A stretch of DNA of 59,427 nt from Mesorhizobium sp. B2-7-2 (GTDB lineage: Bacteria; Pseudomonadota; Alphaproteobacteria; Rhizobiales; Rhizobiaceae): the NCBI RefSeq assembly GCF_006440775.1, contig NZ_VFTZ01000029.1, positions 5,001 through 64,427 on the forward strand, in the 5' to 3' direction. The notes under the pieces were generated by a model. The model worked only from the letters and a program-made list of their open reading frames with translations. It was not told where the DNA came from and did no database searches. Each line of letters begins with the position of its first letter. Positions within the stretch are counted from its first letter, which is position 1. Shown in pieces: positions 18,986-27,423 of this stretch. Made by a program: the position numbers and the translations under genes.

Positions 18986-19754
18986 GGTTCCTGGTCAATC
19001 TTGGCGTCGCCTCGACCAGCGCCTTGCCGATCGCCGATTGCGGGTTGGCAATGACGGCGCGGGCATCGCCGCTCTCGGCGACCCGGCCGGCGTCGAGGAT
19101 GACGACGCGATGCGCCACGGCACGGATGACGCCGAGATCATGCGAAATGAACAGGTAGGCGATCCGTTCCTGCCTTTGCAGGTCGAGCAGCAATTCGAGG
19201 ATCTGGCCGCGCACCGAAACATCGAGCGCCGACACCGCCTCGTCGAGCACGATCAGCGACGGCCGCGTGGCGATGGCGCGGGCGATCGCCACGCGCTGGC
19301 GCTGGCCGCCGGAAATCTCGTGGATGGCACGAGCCGCGAGACCGGCATCGAGGCCGACGCGCTCCAGCAGTGCTGCGATCCGATGTCGGCGCTCAGCTCG
19401 CGGGGCGATGTTGTGGATGCGCAGGGGATCGTCAAGCACGCGCGCCACGGTGGCGCGTGGATTGAAGGCGGCGAGCGGATCCTGGAACACCATCTGCAGA
19501 CGGGCGCGCCGCGCGCGCAGAGCGGCGCCGGATAGCGCGAGGAAGTCCGTGCTTTCGAAATCGATGCGACCGGCATCGGGCTCGGTCAGCCGCAGCACCA
19601 GCCTAGCGATCGTCGATTTGCCGCTGCCGGACGGGCCGGCGAGCGCCAGCGTCTCCGCCGGTCCGATTTCGAAGGAGACGTCGTCGACCGCCGCGAAGGG
19701 CTTGCCGCCGCGACGGTAGCGTTTGGCCAGATTCGAGACCGCAAGCACGGTCAT
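18978..19754 (-). CDS. Peptide-type ABC transporter ATP-binding protein (DppF-like)
   Basis: 258 residues. Walker A GPSGSGKST (about 39-47), Q-loop MVFQDPLAAFNPR, signature ISGGQRQRVAIARAI, Walker B LIVLDEAVSALD, H-loop ISHDLGVIRAVAHR. Lacks the long C-terminal oligopeptide extension of E. coli DppF. Its start overlaps the preceding ATPase stop by 4 bases. Forms the second ATPase of the heterodimeric engine. Confidence 0.92.
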   Translation of the reverse strand: MTVLAVSNLAKRYRRGGKPFAAVDDVSFEIGPAETLALAGPSGSGKSTIARLVLRLTEPDAGRIDFESTDFLALSGAALRARRARLQMVFQDPLAAFNPRATVARVLDDPLRIHNIAPRAERRHRIAALLERVGLDAGLAARAIHEISGGQRQRVAIARAIATRPSLIVLDEAVSALDVSVRGQILELLLDLQRQERIAYLFISHDLGVIRAVAHRVVILDAGRVAESGDARAVIANPQSAIGKALVEATPRLTRNRP

Positions 19755-20755
19755 GCCGACGCGCCTTGCCGGTGAAACAACGGCTCGGTGTCGAGGCCGA
19801 GATGAGCGTCGAGCAGGGCGCGCGTATAGGCATGGCGCGGCGCGTTGAGGATCTGGTCGGTCTCGCCAAGTTCGATCAGCTCGCCGTGGCGCAGCACTGC
19901 GATGCGGTCGGCAAGCGTGGCGGCAAGCGCGATATCGTGGCTGATGAAAAGCAGCGTCATGCCGTCCTCGGCCACCAACCGGCGGATCAGGGAAACAATC
20001 TCGGCCTGGACGATGGTGTCGAGCGCGCTGGTCGCTTCGTCGGCGATGAGCAGCTTCGGCCCGGCCGCGATTGCCGCCGCGATGGCCACGCGCTGCTTCT
20101 GGCCGCCGGACAGCTGGTGCGGGTAGACGTGGAGGACGGCTTCGGGGTCGGGAAGGCGGACGCGGTCGAGGAGGGTTTTGGCTTGGGCGAAGGAGTCAGG
20201 CCAGCTGAGGCCGAGATGGGTGTGGACGACTTCGGCGATCTGCTTGCCGATTGGCATGACCGGATCGAGGCTGGAAGAGGGGTCCTGGAAGACGAAGCCG
20301 ATGTCGCGGCCGAGGCGGGCAGGTTTATCGTGAAGATGAAAAAGCTGGCGCTCTACGGCGCCCCCCTCTGTCCTGCCGGACATCTCCCCCTCCAGGGGGG
20401 AGATTAGCTCGTGATCTCTGCCTTCGCCAATTTTCGAGGTCGCAAGAGGAGAGCCGGCGACGGAACTGCCCATCTTCCCCCTTGAGGGGGAGATGTCCGG
20501 CAGGACAGAGAGGGGGGCCTTGGCGCCAGCGCTTGCCGGCAGGAACCAGTCTACCAGCCCGCCAATCTCGGCACCCCCCGCCAACAGCCCCGCGACCGCC
20601 AGCGCCAGTGTGCTCTTTCCCGAACCGCTCTCGCCGATGATCGCCAGGCGCTCGCCGGCCTCCACGTCGAGGCTGATACCCTTCAGCGCCGGCACCTCGA
20701 TACCGTCGCGGCGATACGCCACCCTTAAATCCCGAATCGACAGCAGCGCGGTCAC
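19751..20755 (-). CDS. Peptide-type ABC transporter ATP-binding protein (DppD-like) with in-frame palindromic insertion
   Basis: 334 residues. Walker A GESGSGKST (about 40-48), Q-loop VFQDPSSSLDP, signature LSGGQKQRVAIAAAI, Walker B LLIADEATSALD, H-loop ISHDIALAATLADR: every motif is intact. Between Walker A and the Q-loop, residues about 80-133 are encoded by a copy of a ~160-bp palindromic repeat and read PDISPSRGKMG ... ISPLEGEMSGRTEGGA. Nothing like this occurs in the family; without it the protein would be about 280 residues, close to its partner. The repeat is in frame with no stop. Function is plausibly retained because the surrounding motifs are conserved, but this is inference. Confidence 0.88.
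   Translation of the reverse strand: MTALLSIRDLRVAYRRDGIEVPALKGISLDVEAGERLAIIGESGSGKSTLALAVAGLLAGGAEIGGLVDWFLPASAGAKAPLSVLPDISPSRGKMGSSVAGSPLATSKIGEGRDHELISPLEGEMSGRTEGGAVERQLFHLHDKPARLGRDIGFVFQDPSSSLDPVMPIGKQIAEVVHTHLGLSWPDSFAQAKTLLDRVRLPDPEAVLHVYPHQLSGGQKQRVAIAAAIAAGPKLLIADEATSALDTIVQAEIVSLIRRLVAEDGMTLLFISHDIALAATLADRIAVLRHGELIELGETDQILNAPRHAYTRALLDAHLGLDTEPLFHRQGASA
20358..20520. repeat. Palindromic element A, copy 1 (inside the DppD-like gene)
   Basis: Ends GGCGCCCCCCTCTGTCCTG and the inverted form near 20500-20518, flanking arms CATCTCCCCC/GGGGGAGATG and a variable centre. Each arm is itself able to fold into a hairpin (ATCTCCCCC...GGGGGGAGAT). Coding in frame on the minus strand. Related copies: 22609-22769, 28688-28850, 48269-48429, 55272-55428. 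Confidence 0.9.
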
Positions 20756-21582
20756 GACAGGCTCCTGCGCACCGCGGTGCTCTCCACCACGCCTTCGCCG
20801 ACGAGGTAGACACCGAGCACCGTCAGCACGAGCGCCACGCCGGGAACGATCGACAAAAACGGCGCGGTGCGCAGCACCGTGCGGCCCTCGGCGATCATGC
20901 CGCCCCAGGTGACGCGGTTGGGATCGCCGAGGCCAAGGAAGGACAACGCGGCCTCGGTGAGGATCGCGGCAGCCACGATCACCGAGGACAGCGCCAGCAC
21001 CGGCGGCAAGGCGTTGGGCAGCACCTCGCGGAAGGCAATTTCAAGTGGATGCATGCCGATGACGCGGGCGCCGGCGACGTAATCGCGCTCGCGGATCGAC
21101 AGGACCTCCGCGCGCGCCACCCGCGCGGGTCCGGTCCAGGCGCCGAGCGCGATCGCCGCGACGACGACGCCGAGCGAGGGGCCGACGATGCTGACGAAAG
21201 CGAGCGCGAGCAGGAAGCTCGGCACGGTCTGGAAGGCGTCGGTGATGCGCATCAGCACTTCGTCGATCAGGCCGCCGGCGAAGCCGGCCAAAGTGCCGAC
21301 CACCGAGCCGATGAGGAGCGCGGCGGCGGCCGCCGCCAGCCCCACCGCCAGCGACGTGCGGGCACCATGGAACAGCTCGGCCAGCACGTCGCGGCCGAGC
21401 CGGTCGGTGCCGAGCGGCAGCGACCAGTCCTGGAACGGCGGCAGCAGCGCCGGTCCGGCGATGGCCTGCGGGTCGCCGGGAAACAGCAGCGGCGCCGCCA
21501 ATGCCATCGCGGCCAGCAGGGCGAGGATAAGCGCGCCGGCGATCGCCTCCGGCGTGCGGAAGAAGCGGCGCAGGCGGCTCAT
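20752..21582 (-). CDS. Peptide-type ABC permease (DppC-like)
   Basis: 276 residues. N-terminal helix AGALILALLAAMALAAPLLFPGDP, then the typical DppC sequence PLGTDRLGRDVLAELFHGARTSL, and an EAA loop at GARVIGMHPLEIAFREVLPNALPPVLAL. Ends overlap both neighbours by 4 bases (ATGA type), so translation is coupled to the DppB-like and DppD-like genes. Confidence 0.92.
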   Translation of the reverse strand: MSRLRRFFRTPEAIAGALILALLAAMALAAPLLFPGDPQAIAGPALLPPFQDWSLPLGTDRLGRDVLAELFHGARTSLAVGLAAAAAALLIGSVVGTLAGFAGGLIDEVLMRITDAFQTVPSFLLALAFVSIVGPSLGVVVAAIALGAWTGPARVARAEVLSIRERDYVAGARVIGMHPLEIAFREVLPNALPPVLALSSVIVAAAILTEAALSFLGLGDPNRVTWGGMIAEGRTVLRTAPFLSIVPGVALVLTVLGVYLVGEGVVESTAVRRSLS

Positions 21583-22565
21583 GCGCTTGCCTCGCCGGCG
21601 CCGACGCGCGGATCGAGGACAGCGTAGGCGACATCGACGAGAAGATTGATCACGACGACCAGGACGGCGCTGACCAGGATGATGCCGAGCAGCAGCGGCA
21701 CGTCGCGTCCCGCGACGGCTTCCTGCGCCAGACGGCCGAGACCCGGCACGGCAAACACACTTTCAATGACGACGCTGCCGCCCAGCATCTGCGCCGATTG
21801 CAGGCCAAGCATGGTGACCAAGGGCAGGAGCGCGTTGCGGGCGACATGGGCAAGCACGATGCGCCGGCGCGGCAGGCCCCTGGCGCGGGCGGCAAGGATA
21901 AAGTCCTGCCGCCAGGCTTCCGCCATGCCGGCGCGCATCATGCGCAAATAGAGCGCCAGATAGATGAAGCCGAGCGCCGAAACCGGCAGCACGAGATGGA
22001 TGCCAATGTCGACGGCGCGCGCCAGTCCGGTCTTGCCGGAAGCGATGGTCTCGATGCCGCCGATCGGCAGCCAGCGCAGGTCGACGGCGAAGACGACGAT
22101 GAGCACGAGGCCGAGCCAGAAGCCGGGCACGGCATAAAGTGCCAGCGAGCCGATCGAGAGGAAGCGGTCGCGGATGCTGCCGGGTCTCGCGCCGGCATAG
22201 ATGCCGAGCGCCGAGCCGAGGCCGAAGGAGAGCACGGTGGCGCTGCCCATCAGGATCAGCGTGGTCGGCAGGCGTTCGAGGATGATGTCGCGGATCGGCC
22301 GCGAGAAGGTGACGGACTGGCCGAGGTCGAGATGCAGCAGCGCCCAGAGATAGTTTGCGAGGCGCGTCAACTCCGACTGGTCGAGGCCCCAGCGGTGGCG
22401 CAGCAATTCGATCATGCCGGCATCGCCGCCGGTCGAGACGATATAGGCGTCCACCGCGTCGCCGGGAGCGGCTTCGAGCAGCAGGAAGCTGCCGACGACG
22501 ACGATGAGGAGCACGAAGACGCTACCGACGACGCGGCGGCGCAGGAGGCGGAGGGCGCGGGTCAT
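21579..22565 (-). CDS. Peptide-type ABC permease (DppB-like)
   Basis: 328 residues from MTRALRLLRRRVVGSVFVLLIVVVGSFLLLEAAPGDAVD, the family-typical first helix and periplasmic PGD motif. Later RHRWGLDQSELTRLANYLWALLHLDLGQSV and the EAA loop ARGLPRRRIVLAHVARNALLPLVTMLGLQ. The longer frame to 22592 runs into the intergenic region. A 267-bp gap with palindromic element A separates it from the binding-protein gene. Confidence 0.92.
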   Translation of the reverse strand: MTRALRLLRRRVVGSVFVLLIVVVGSFLLLEAAPGDAVDAYIVSTGGDAGMIELLRHRWGLDQSELTRLANYLWALLHLDLGQSVTFSRPIRDIILERLPTTLILMGSATVLSFGLGSALGIYAGARPGSIRDRFLSIGSLALYAVPGFWLGLVLIVVFAVDLRWLPIGGIETIASGKTGLARAVDIGIHLVLPVSALGFIYLALYLRMMRAGMAEAWRQDFILAARARGLPRRRIVLAHVARNALLPLVTMLGLQSAQMLGGSVVIESVFAVPGLGRLAQEAVAGRDVPLLLGIILVSAVLVVVINLLVDVAYAVLDPRVGAGEASA

Positions 22566-22608
22566 GGCGATGCCTGGTTGAGGCCAAACCACGGACGTTG
22601 CGCTCTAC

Positions 22609-22769
22609 GGCGCCCCCCTCTGTCCTGCCGGACATCTCCCCCACGAGGGGGGAGATCAGCTGTCTCGCCGGCTTTCGCCAACCGCAGATGCTGCAGGATT
22701 GAGCGGGGCGCGGAAGCCGCCAATCTCCCCCCTTGTGGGGGAGATGTCCGGCAGGACAGAGGGGGGCGC
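22609..22769. repeat. Palindromic element A, copy 2
   Basis: GGCGCCCCCCTCTGTCCTGCC near the left end and its inverse at the right, with hairpin-forming ATCTCCCCC arms. Sits between the binding-protein gene and the permease genes of the peptide transporter, where it could alter relative expression of the two parts. Confidence 0.9.
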
Positions 22770-22832
22770 GAAGGAACTCTCACCGTGGAAGCTGAGCACC
22801 CGATCAAGCGATCTGCAAGCCTTGGGAAAACG

Positions 22833-24443
22833 TTAGCCCGCGAGGTAAGTGTCCGCCCAGTTGGAAACAGCCCAGCGCGGGTTGTTGGCGATGTTGCCGA
22901 CCGTGTCGCGGGCGACGGAAATAAAGCTCCACTCCGCAACATTGATCAGCGGCAAATCGGCCGCCACCTTCTTCTGGAACTCCTTGTAAAGCTCGGTTCG
23001 GGCCGCTGTATCCAGCGTCTCCGATGCTTTCGCGATCAGCGCGTCGAGGTCGGCGTTCTTGTAGCCGCCCTGGTTGGAGAAGGGCACGCCGTCGGGGATG
23101 CCGCTCTGGACCAGGATGGTGGTCGAGATCGCCGGGTCGCCGCGGAACACCGGCGGGCCGACGGCGAGGTCGAAGGCGTGGTCTGTGTAGACGGCCTTGA
23201 TATGCGCGGCCGCATCGTTGTTGACGATCTCGGCGTCGATGCCGATCGCGGCGAGCGCCTGGCGCAGATAATCGCCGAACTGTTTTGTCTCGTTGAAGTA
23301 AGGCGCCGGCAGCAGCTTCAGCGCGAAGCGCTTGCCGTCGTCGGCGCGCTTGTAGCCGGCTTCGTCGAGCAGCGCATTGGCCTTGGCGACGTCGAAAGGA
23401 TAGGTCGGGACGTCGGCGGTGTAGAATTGCGGATCGTTCTTCGGCACCGGGCCGGTGGCGGTCGCGGCGTAGCCAAGGAAGATTGTCTTGACGACGAAAT
23501 CCTTGTCGATGGCATGCGCGATCGCCTGCCGCACCTTGAGGTCGGCCAGTTCCTTGCGGCGGTGGTTGATCTCGACGACGAGCTGGTAGATCAGCCCCTC
23601 ATAGCCCTTGGTGATGACCTTCAGGCCTGGCACCTTGGAGATGCGGTCGAGGTCGGCGAGCGGCACGGCGGAGAAGGCGGCGAGCTGGATCTCTTCGGCT
23701 TCCAGCGCGGCCGCGGCCGAGGTGCGGTCCGGCAGCACCTGATAGACGATCTCGTCGAGATAGGGCTCGTCCTTGGCCCAATAGGCGTCGTTCCGGGTCA
23801 GCCGGTAATACTGGCCGGCCTTGTACTCGGCGAATTTGAACGGACCGGTGCCGACCGGCGCGTTGTTGGCGGGGTTCTCCTCGATCTTGCCCACCTCATA
23901 GAGGTGCTTCGGCACGACGCTCGACAGCGCCGGCAGCGCATTGCGGATCAGCTGGAACGGCGTCGGCTTGGCGAATTTGAAGATCGCGGTGAGATCGTCC
24001 GGCGTGTCGACGGCGGCCAGGTCCTTGAACACGGTGCGGCCGAGATTCTGCAGCGGCTTCCAGATCTGCAGCGCCGAGAAGGCGACGTCGGCGGAGGTGA
24101 AGGGCTTGCCGTCATGCCATTTGACGCCGTCGCGCAATTTGAAGGTGACCGACAGGCCGTCGGCAGCACCCTCCCAGGAAAGCGCCAGGCGCGGCTGAAG
24201 GCCATCTTTGCCGTCGAAGGAGGCTTCGGCCAGGGTCTCGATGATCTTGCTGGAGATGAAGAAGACGCCGTTGGAAGCGACGATAGCGGGGTTGAGGTTG
24301 CGCGGTTCGGAATCGGCAGCCAGCACGAGGCGGCCACCCTTCTTCGGCGTCTGCGCGAAGCCGATGGTCGGCAATGCGGTCGAGGCCAGTAGCAGCGCCG
24401 AGCCGGCCAGCAGGCCGCGGCGTGAAATCGTCAAATCGGACAT
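22833..24443 (-). CDS. Peptide-type ABC substrate-binding protein (family 5)
   Basis: 536 residues. Twin-arginine signal LTISRRGLLAGSALLLASTALP at about 4-25, then the family-5 core: SNGVFFISSKIIETLAEASFDGKDGLQPRLALSWE, FKLRDGVKWHDGKPFTSADVAFS and RQAIAHAIDKDFVV. It binds the cargo in the periplasm for the DppBCDF-like complex encoded just downstream. Peptides, nickel chelates or opines are all possible for this family. Divergent from the M24 peptidase gene, with palindromic operators between them. Confidence 0.92.
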   Translation of the reverse strand: MSDLTISRRGLLAGSALLLASTALPTIGFAQTPKKGGRLVLAADSEPRNLNPAIVASNGVFFISSKIIETLAEASFDGKDGLQPRLALSWEGAADGLSVTFKLRDGVKWHDGKPFTSADVAFSALQIWKPLQNLGRTVFKDLAAVDTPDDLTAIFKFAKPTPFQLIRNALPALSSVVPKHLYEVGKIEENPANNAPVGTGPFKFAEYKAGQYYRLTRNDAYWAKDEPYLDEIVYQVLPDRTSAAAALEAEEIQLAAFSAVPLADLDRISKVPGLKVITKGYEGLIYQLVVEINHRRKELADLKVRQAIAHAIDKDFVVKTIFLGYAATATGPVPKNDPQFYTADVPTYPFDVAKANALLDEAGYKRADDGKRFALKLLPAPYFNETKQFGDYLRQALAAIGIDAEIVNNDAAAHIKAVYTDHAFDLAVGPPVFRGDPAISTTILVQSGIPDGVPFSNQGGYKNADLDALIAKASETLDTAARTELYKEFQKKVAADLPLINVAEWSFISVARDTVGNIANNPRWAVSNWADTYLAG

Positions 24444-24593
24444 CGCTCAAACTCCCCTCTTCGCACCGTGGCCGGCGCGGCAATCCGGTGATTATGGCCC
24501 TTGGCAAAGGTTTCGCCAGAGACGGATTTGGCGCATCATGGCTTGGCTTTGAAATTTCCGTCCGCTGGACCAGCCAGTTGAAAGAAGCACCGT

Positions 24594-24622
24594 ATCATAA
24601 TCTGGTCGGACCAGATTATGAT
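24594..24622. promoter_or_regulatory. FadR/FCD-type operator palindrome
   Basis: A perfect 29-bp palindrome (14-bp arms, one central G). Its core AATCTGGTCGGACCAGATT (24599-24617) closely matches the known binding consensus of FadR-subfamily GntR regulators. Nearly the same core occurs at 29612-29630. Confidence 0.75.
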
Positions 24623-24673
24623 GATGCTGAATCAGGATAGGACGGAAAAGCGCGTCTAGCGCGAGAGCGATCA

Positions 24674-24692
24674 ATTCTGGCTGGACCAGAGC
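24674..24692. promoter_or_regulatory. Second, degenerate FCD-type operator
   Basis: ATTCTGGCTGGACCAGAGC matches the 24599 core at 14 of 19 positions. About 75 bases separate the two centres, roughly seven helical turns, which would allow cooperative binding. Confidence 0.45.
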
Positions 24693-24776
24693 GGCCAAAA
24701 GGATGCAGATTTAGCCAACAGCCATCCATCATGACGTTCGGCGCTCCTGCGGCCGATGAAAAATAGGGAGAGGCAG

Positions 24777-25970
24777 ATGAACATCGCTCCGGGCAAAACC
24801 GAGGTCAGCAATGTCCCGTTCGACCAGGCGCGGGTGGACCGGCTGATGGAGGAGGCCGGCATCGACGTGCTGTTCGCCACGTCGAAGCACAACACGCAAT
24901 ATCTGCTCGGCGGCTACAAGTTCATCTTCTTCGCGGCGATGGACGCCATCGGTCACAGCCGCTATTTGCCGATCGTCCTTTACGAGAAGGGCGGGCCGGA
25001 GCACGCCGCCTATATCGCCAACAAGATGGAAGGCGGCGAGCACCAGAACCATCCGTTCTGGACGCCGACCTTGCACGCCGCCTGCTGGGGCACGCTCGAT
25101 GCCGCCAATCTGGCGGTGGAGCATCTCAAGCAGATCGGCAAGCAAGCCGCCCGCATCGGCATCGAGCCGGGTTTCCTGCCGTCGGATGCCTATACGCTGA
25201 TCCGCAAGGCGCTGCCGGATGCAAAGCTGATCGACGCGACCGACATGCTGGAGCGCATGCGCGCCATCAAGACCGAGGCTGAGCTGGAACAATTGCGCAT
25301 CGCCTCCGAGCTGATCACCGATTCCATGCTGGCGACAATTGGCTGGGCGCGCGAGGGCACGAGCAAGACCGACATCATCGAGCGGCTCAGGCGCGAGGAA
25401 ACCCATCGCGGCGCGCATTTCGAATATTGCCTGCTGACACTGGGTTCCAGCCACAATCGCGCGGCGTCCAGCCAGGCGTGGAAGAAGGGCGAGGTGATGT
25501 CGATCGATTCCGGCGGCAACTATCACGGCTATATCGGCGACCTCTGCCGCATGGGCGTGCTCGGCGAGCCGGATGCCGAGCTGGAGGATCTTCTGGCCGA
25601 AGTCGAAGCAGTGCAGCAGGCGGCATTTTCCAAGGTGAAGGCGGGCACGCTTGGTGGCGACATGATCGCGCATGCGGAGAGTGTGCTGAAGGCCTCGAAG
25701 GTTGCGGCCTTTACGGATTTCTTCGCCCACGGCATGGGGCTGATCACGCATGAGGCGCCGTTCCTGATGACCAATCATCCGGTCGCCTATGAAGGTACTT
25801 ACGCGGCAAAGCCGCTGGAGAAGAACATGGTGCTGTCGGTCGAGACCACCATGCTTCATCCGACACGCGGCTTCATCAAGCTGGAGGACACGGCAGCGGT
25901 GACAGACGCCGGTTATGTGATGTTCGGAGATCGCGGACGCGGCTGGAACAGGGGCGGGACGGCAGCATAG
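24777..25970 (+). CDS. M24 family metallopeptidase (Xaa-Pro dipeptidase/creatinase-like)
   Basis: 397 residues. Pita-bread-fold metal ligands are all visible: Asp244 (SIDSG), Asp255 (IGDLC), His318 (AHGMGLITHEAP), Glu356 (SVETT) and Glu370 (KLEDT). The N-terminal 160 residues form the creatinase-type domain. The start is set at MNIAPGKTEV with GGGAGAGG upstream; a further ATG lies at 24756. It is divergent from a peptide-type transporter, so hydrolysis of imported proline-containing peptides or related amides is a reasonable role. Creatinase or DMSP-lyase-like chemistry in the same superfamily cannot be excluded. Confidence 0.9.
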   Translation: MNIAPGKTEVSNVPFDQARVDRLMEEAGIDVLFATSKHNTQYLLGGYKFIFFAAMDAIGHSRYLPIVLYEKGGPEHAAYIANKMEGGEHQNHPFWTPTLHAACWGTLDAANLAVEHLKQIGKQAARIGIEPGFLPSDAYTLIRKALPDAKLIDATDMLERMRAIKTEAELEQLRIASELITDSMLATIGWAREGTSKTDIIERLRREETHRGAHFEYCLLTLGSSHNRAASSQAWKKGEVMSIDSGGNYHGYIGDLCRMGVLGEPDAELEDLLAEVEAVQQAAFSKVKAGTLGGDMIAHAESVLKASKVAAFTDFFAHGMGLITHEAPFLMTNHPVAYEGTYAAKPLEKNMVLSVETTMLHPTRGFIKLEDTAAVTDAGYVMFGDRGRGWNRGGTAA

Positions 25971-25982
25971 AATCGACGGCAC

Positions 25983-26129
25983 TCCCCCTCACCCGGATTG
26001 CCAACCGAATTGCGAAGGGCAATTCGGGGCAATCCGACCTCTCCCCGAGGGGAGAGGAGGGGTGGCGCCGGCGCCAACCTCTTCTCCCCGCCGGGGAGAA
26101 GGTGGCCGCGAAGCGGCCGGATGAGGGGG
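25983..26129. repeat. Multi-hairpin element B, copy 1
   Basis: About 147 bp made of consecutive palindromes: CGGATTGCC...CCGAATTGC / GCAATTCGG GGCAATCCG, CTCTCCCCGAGGGGAGAG, CTTCTCCCCGCCGGGGAGAAG and GGCCGCGAAGCGGCC, flanked by CCCCCTCA and TGAGGGGG. Lies between convergent genes. A close copy is at 47155-47302. Confidence 0.85.
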
Positions 26130-26144
26130 CTGCAACGCTGAAGA

Positions 26145-26561
26145 TTATTTGCCCGCCGGCAGCAGCCTGAAATCCGCCAGGTCGCGCAATGCCAGCTCGG
26201 GTCCGGCGGGCGAATAGACGACGAAGAGCTGCATCGGCTGGCCGCCGGTGTTGAGCGTCGAATGGAAGCGGCTTTCCGGCACATATATGGTGCAGCCGGG
26301 GCCGACTTTCGCCACCACCGGATTGCCCTGTTCGTCCTCGACCATCTGCTCGCCATTGCCGGAGATGACGAAGATGATCTCTTCGGCGCCCGGATGGTTG
26401 TGGCGGGTATGCCCTTTGCCGGGCGGCAGGTCGACGACGCCGCCGGAGAAGCGGGCGGCGCCGTTCACTTCCGGCGCGACGGTCAGCGACAGCTTGCCCC
26501 AGTCGAAGCCGAAGGCGCTGACATCCTTCGGATAGACGAACACCTTGCTCCTGTCGGCCAT
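26145..26561 (-). CDS. Cupin domain protein
   Basis: 138 residues. Cupin motif 1: LPPGKGHTRHNHPGAEEIIFVISGNGEQ with three His and one Glu metal ligands; motif 2: GPGCTIYVPESRFHSTLN. The start MADRSKVFVYP follows GATGAGG and lies 4 bases after the stop of the TIM-barrel gene, so it is the third gene of the Tm-1-like operon. The upstream extension to 26783 reads in another frame of the neighbour and is rejected. The substrate is unknown. Confidence 0.85.
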   Translation of the reverse strand: MADRSKVFVYPKDVSAFGFDWGKLSLTVAPEVNGAARFSGGVVDLPPGKGHTRHNHPGAEEIIFVISGNGEQMVEDEQGNPVVAKVGPGCTIYVPESRFHSTLNTGGQPMQLFVVYSPAGPELALRDLADFRLLPAGK

Positions 26562-26565
26562 TGCC

Positions 26566-27411
26566 TCATCCCTTCTTTTTCGTGATCGCGACTGTCTTGA
26601 AATCCGCCGTCTGCCTGGCGATCGCCGCTTCCGCCGGCAGCCGCTCCATCGAGCTTGCGCCATAGAAGCCGTGCAGCCCCTCGCAGCGTTCGAGAATGTA
26701 GCGCGCATCGTCGGGCATCGAGATCGGTCCGCCATGGCAAAGCAGGATGACGTCCTCTCGCACTGAGCGCGCCGCATCGGCAATGGCGTCGATTTCCTTG
26801 ACGCAGGCGTCGAGCGTTTTCGCCGAGGTGGCGCCGATCGAACCGCCGGTCGTCACACCCATATGGGCGACGACGATGTCGGCGCCTGCCCTGGTCATGG
26901 CGCGCGCCTCGTCCGGGTTGAAGACATAAGGCGTCGTGAGGAGGTCGAGCTTGTGCGCCTCGGCGATCATGTCGATCTCGAGCCCAAAACCCATGCCGGT
27001 CTCCTCGAAGCTTTGGCGCATGGTGCCGTCGAACAGGCCGACGGTCGGAAAATTCTGCACGCCGGAAAAGCCCATCGTCTTCAGCTCTGCGAGCAGCAGC
27101 GGCATGATGACGAAAGGGTCGGTGCCGTTGACGCCGGCCAGCACCGGCGTCTTCTTCACCACCGGCAGCACCTCATAGGCCATCTCCTTGACGATCTCGT
27201 TGGCGTTGCCATAGGCAAGCAGGCCGGCGGCCGAGCCGCGGCCGGCCATGCGGTAGCGGCCGGAATTGTAGATGATGATCAGGTCGATGCCGCCGGCTTC
27301 CTCGGCCTTGGCCGACAGGCCGGTGCCGGCGCCGCCGCCGACGATCGGCACGCCGTCGGCGATCATCTTGCCGAATTTTTCCAGGATCGTTTTGCGCGGA
27401 ATGGCAGCCAT
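26566..27411 (-). CDS. Phosphoenolpyruvate hydrolase-like TIM-barrel protein
   Basis: 281 residues. GGGAGTGLSAKAEEAGGIDLIIIYNSGRYRMAGRGS near the N-terminus and the later AGADIVVAHMGVTTGGSIGA and ILLCHGGPISMPDDARYIL are characteristic of the PEP-hydrolase/TIM-barrel family that also forms the C-terminal half of the tomato resistance protein Tm-1. Starts 12 bases after the Tm-1-like ATP-binding gene. The activity in this cluster is not established. Confidence 0.88.
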   Translation of the reverse strand: MAAIPRKTILEKFGKMIADGVPIVGGGAGTGLSAKAEEAGGIDLIIIYNSGRYRMAGRGSAAGLLAYGNANEIVKEMAYEVLPVVKKTPVLAGVNGTDPFVIMPLLLAELKTMGFSGVQNFPTVGLFDGTMRQSFEETGMGFGLEIDMIAEAHKLDLLTTPYVFNPDEARAMTRAGADIVVAHMGVTTGGSIGATSAKTLDACVKEIDAIADAARSVREDVILLCHGGPISMPDDARYILERCEGLHGFYGASSMERLPAEAAIARQTADFKTVAITKKKG

Positions 27412-27423
27412 GCTTGTCTTGTC

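Larger units (their letters stand above)
24444..24776. promoter_or_regulatory. Divergent control region of peptide transporter and M24 peptidase
   Basis: About 333 bases with no gene but with several CTGG..CCAG inverted repeats (24564-24574, 24594-24622, 24674-24692). GGGAGAGGCAG near its right end is the Shine-Dalgarno of the peptidase. Confidence 0.6.

Noticed and set aside
21798..24392. Open frame of 864 codons on the plus strand
   Set aside because: It lies exactly antisense to the DppB-like and binding-protein genes, is extremely rich in Arg, Asp and His and has no domain; a GC-rich shadow frame.
25983..26129. Insertion sequence
   Set aside because: Only hairpin repeats, no transposase frame and no recognisable target duplication.
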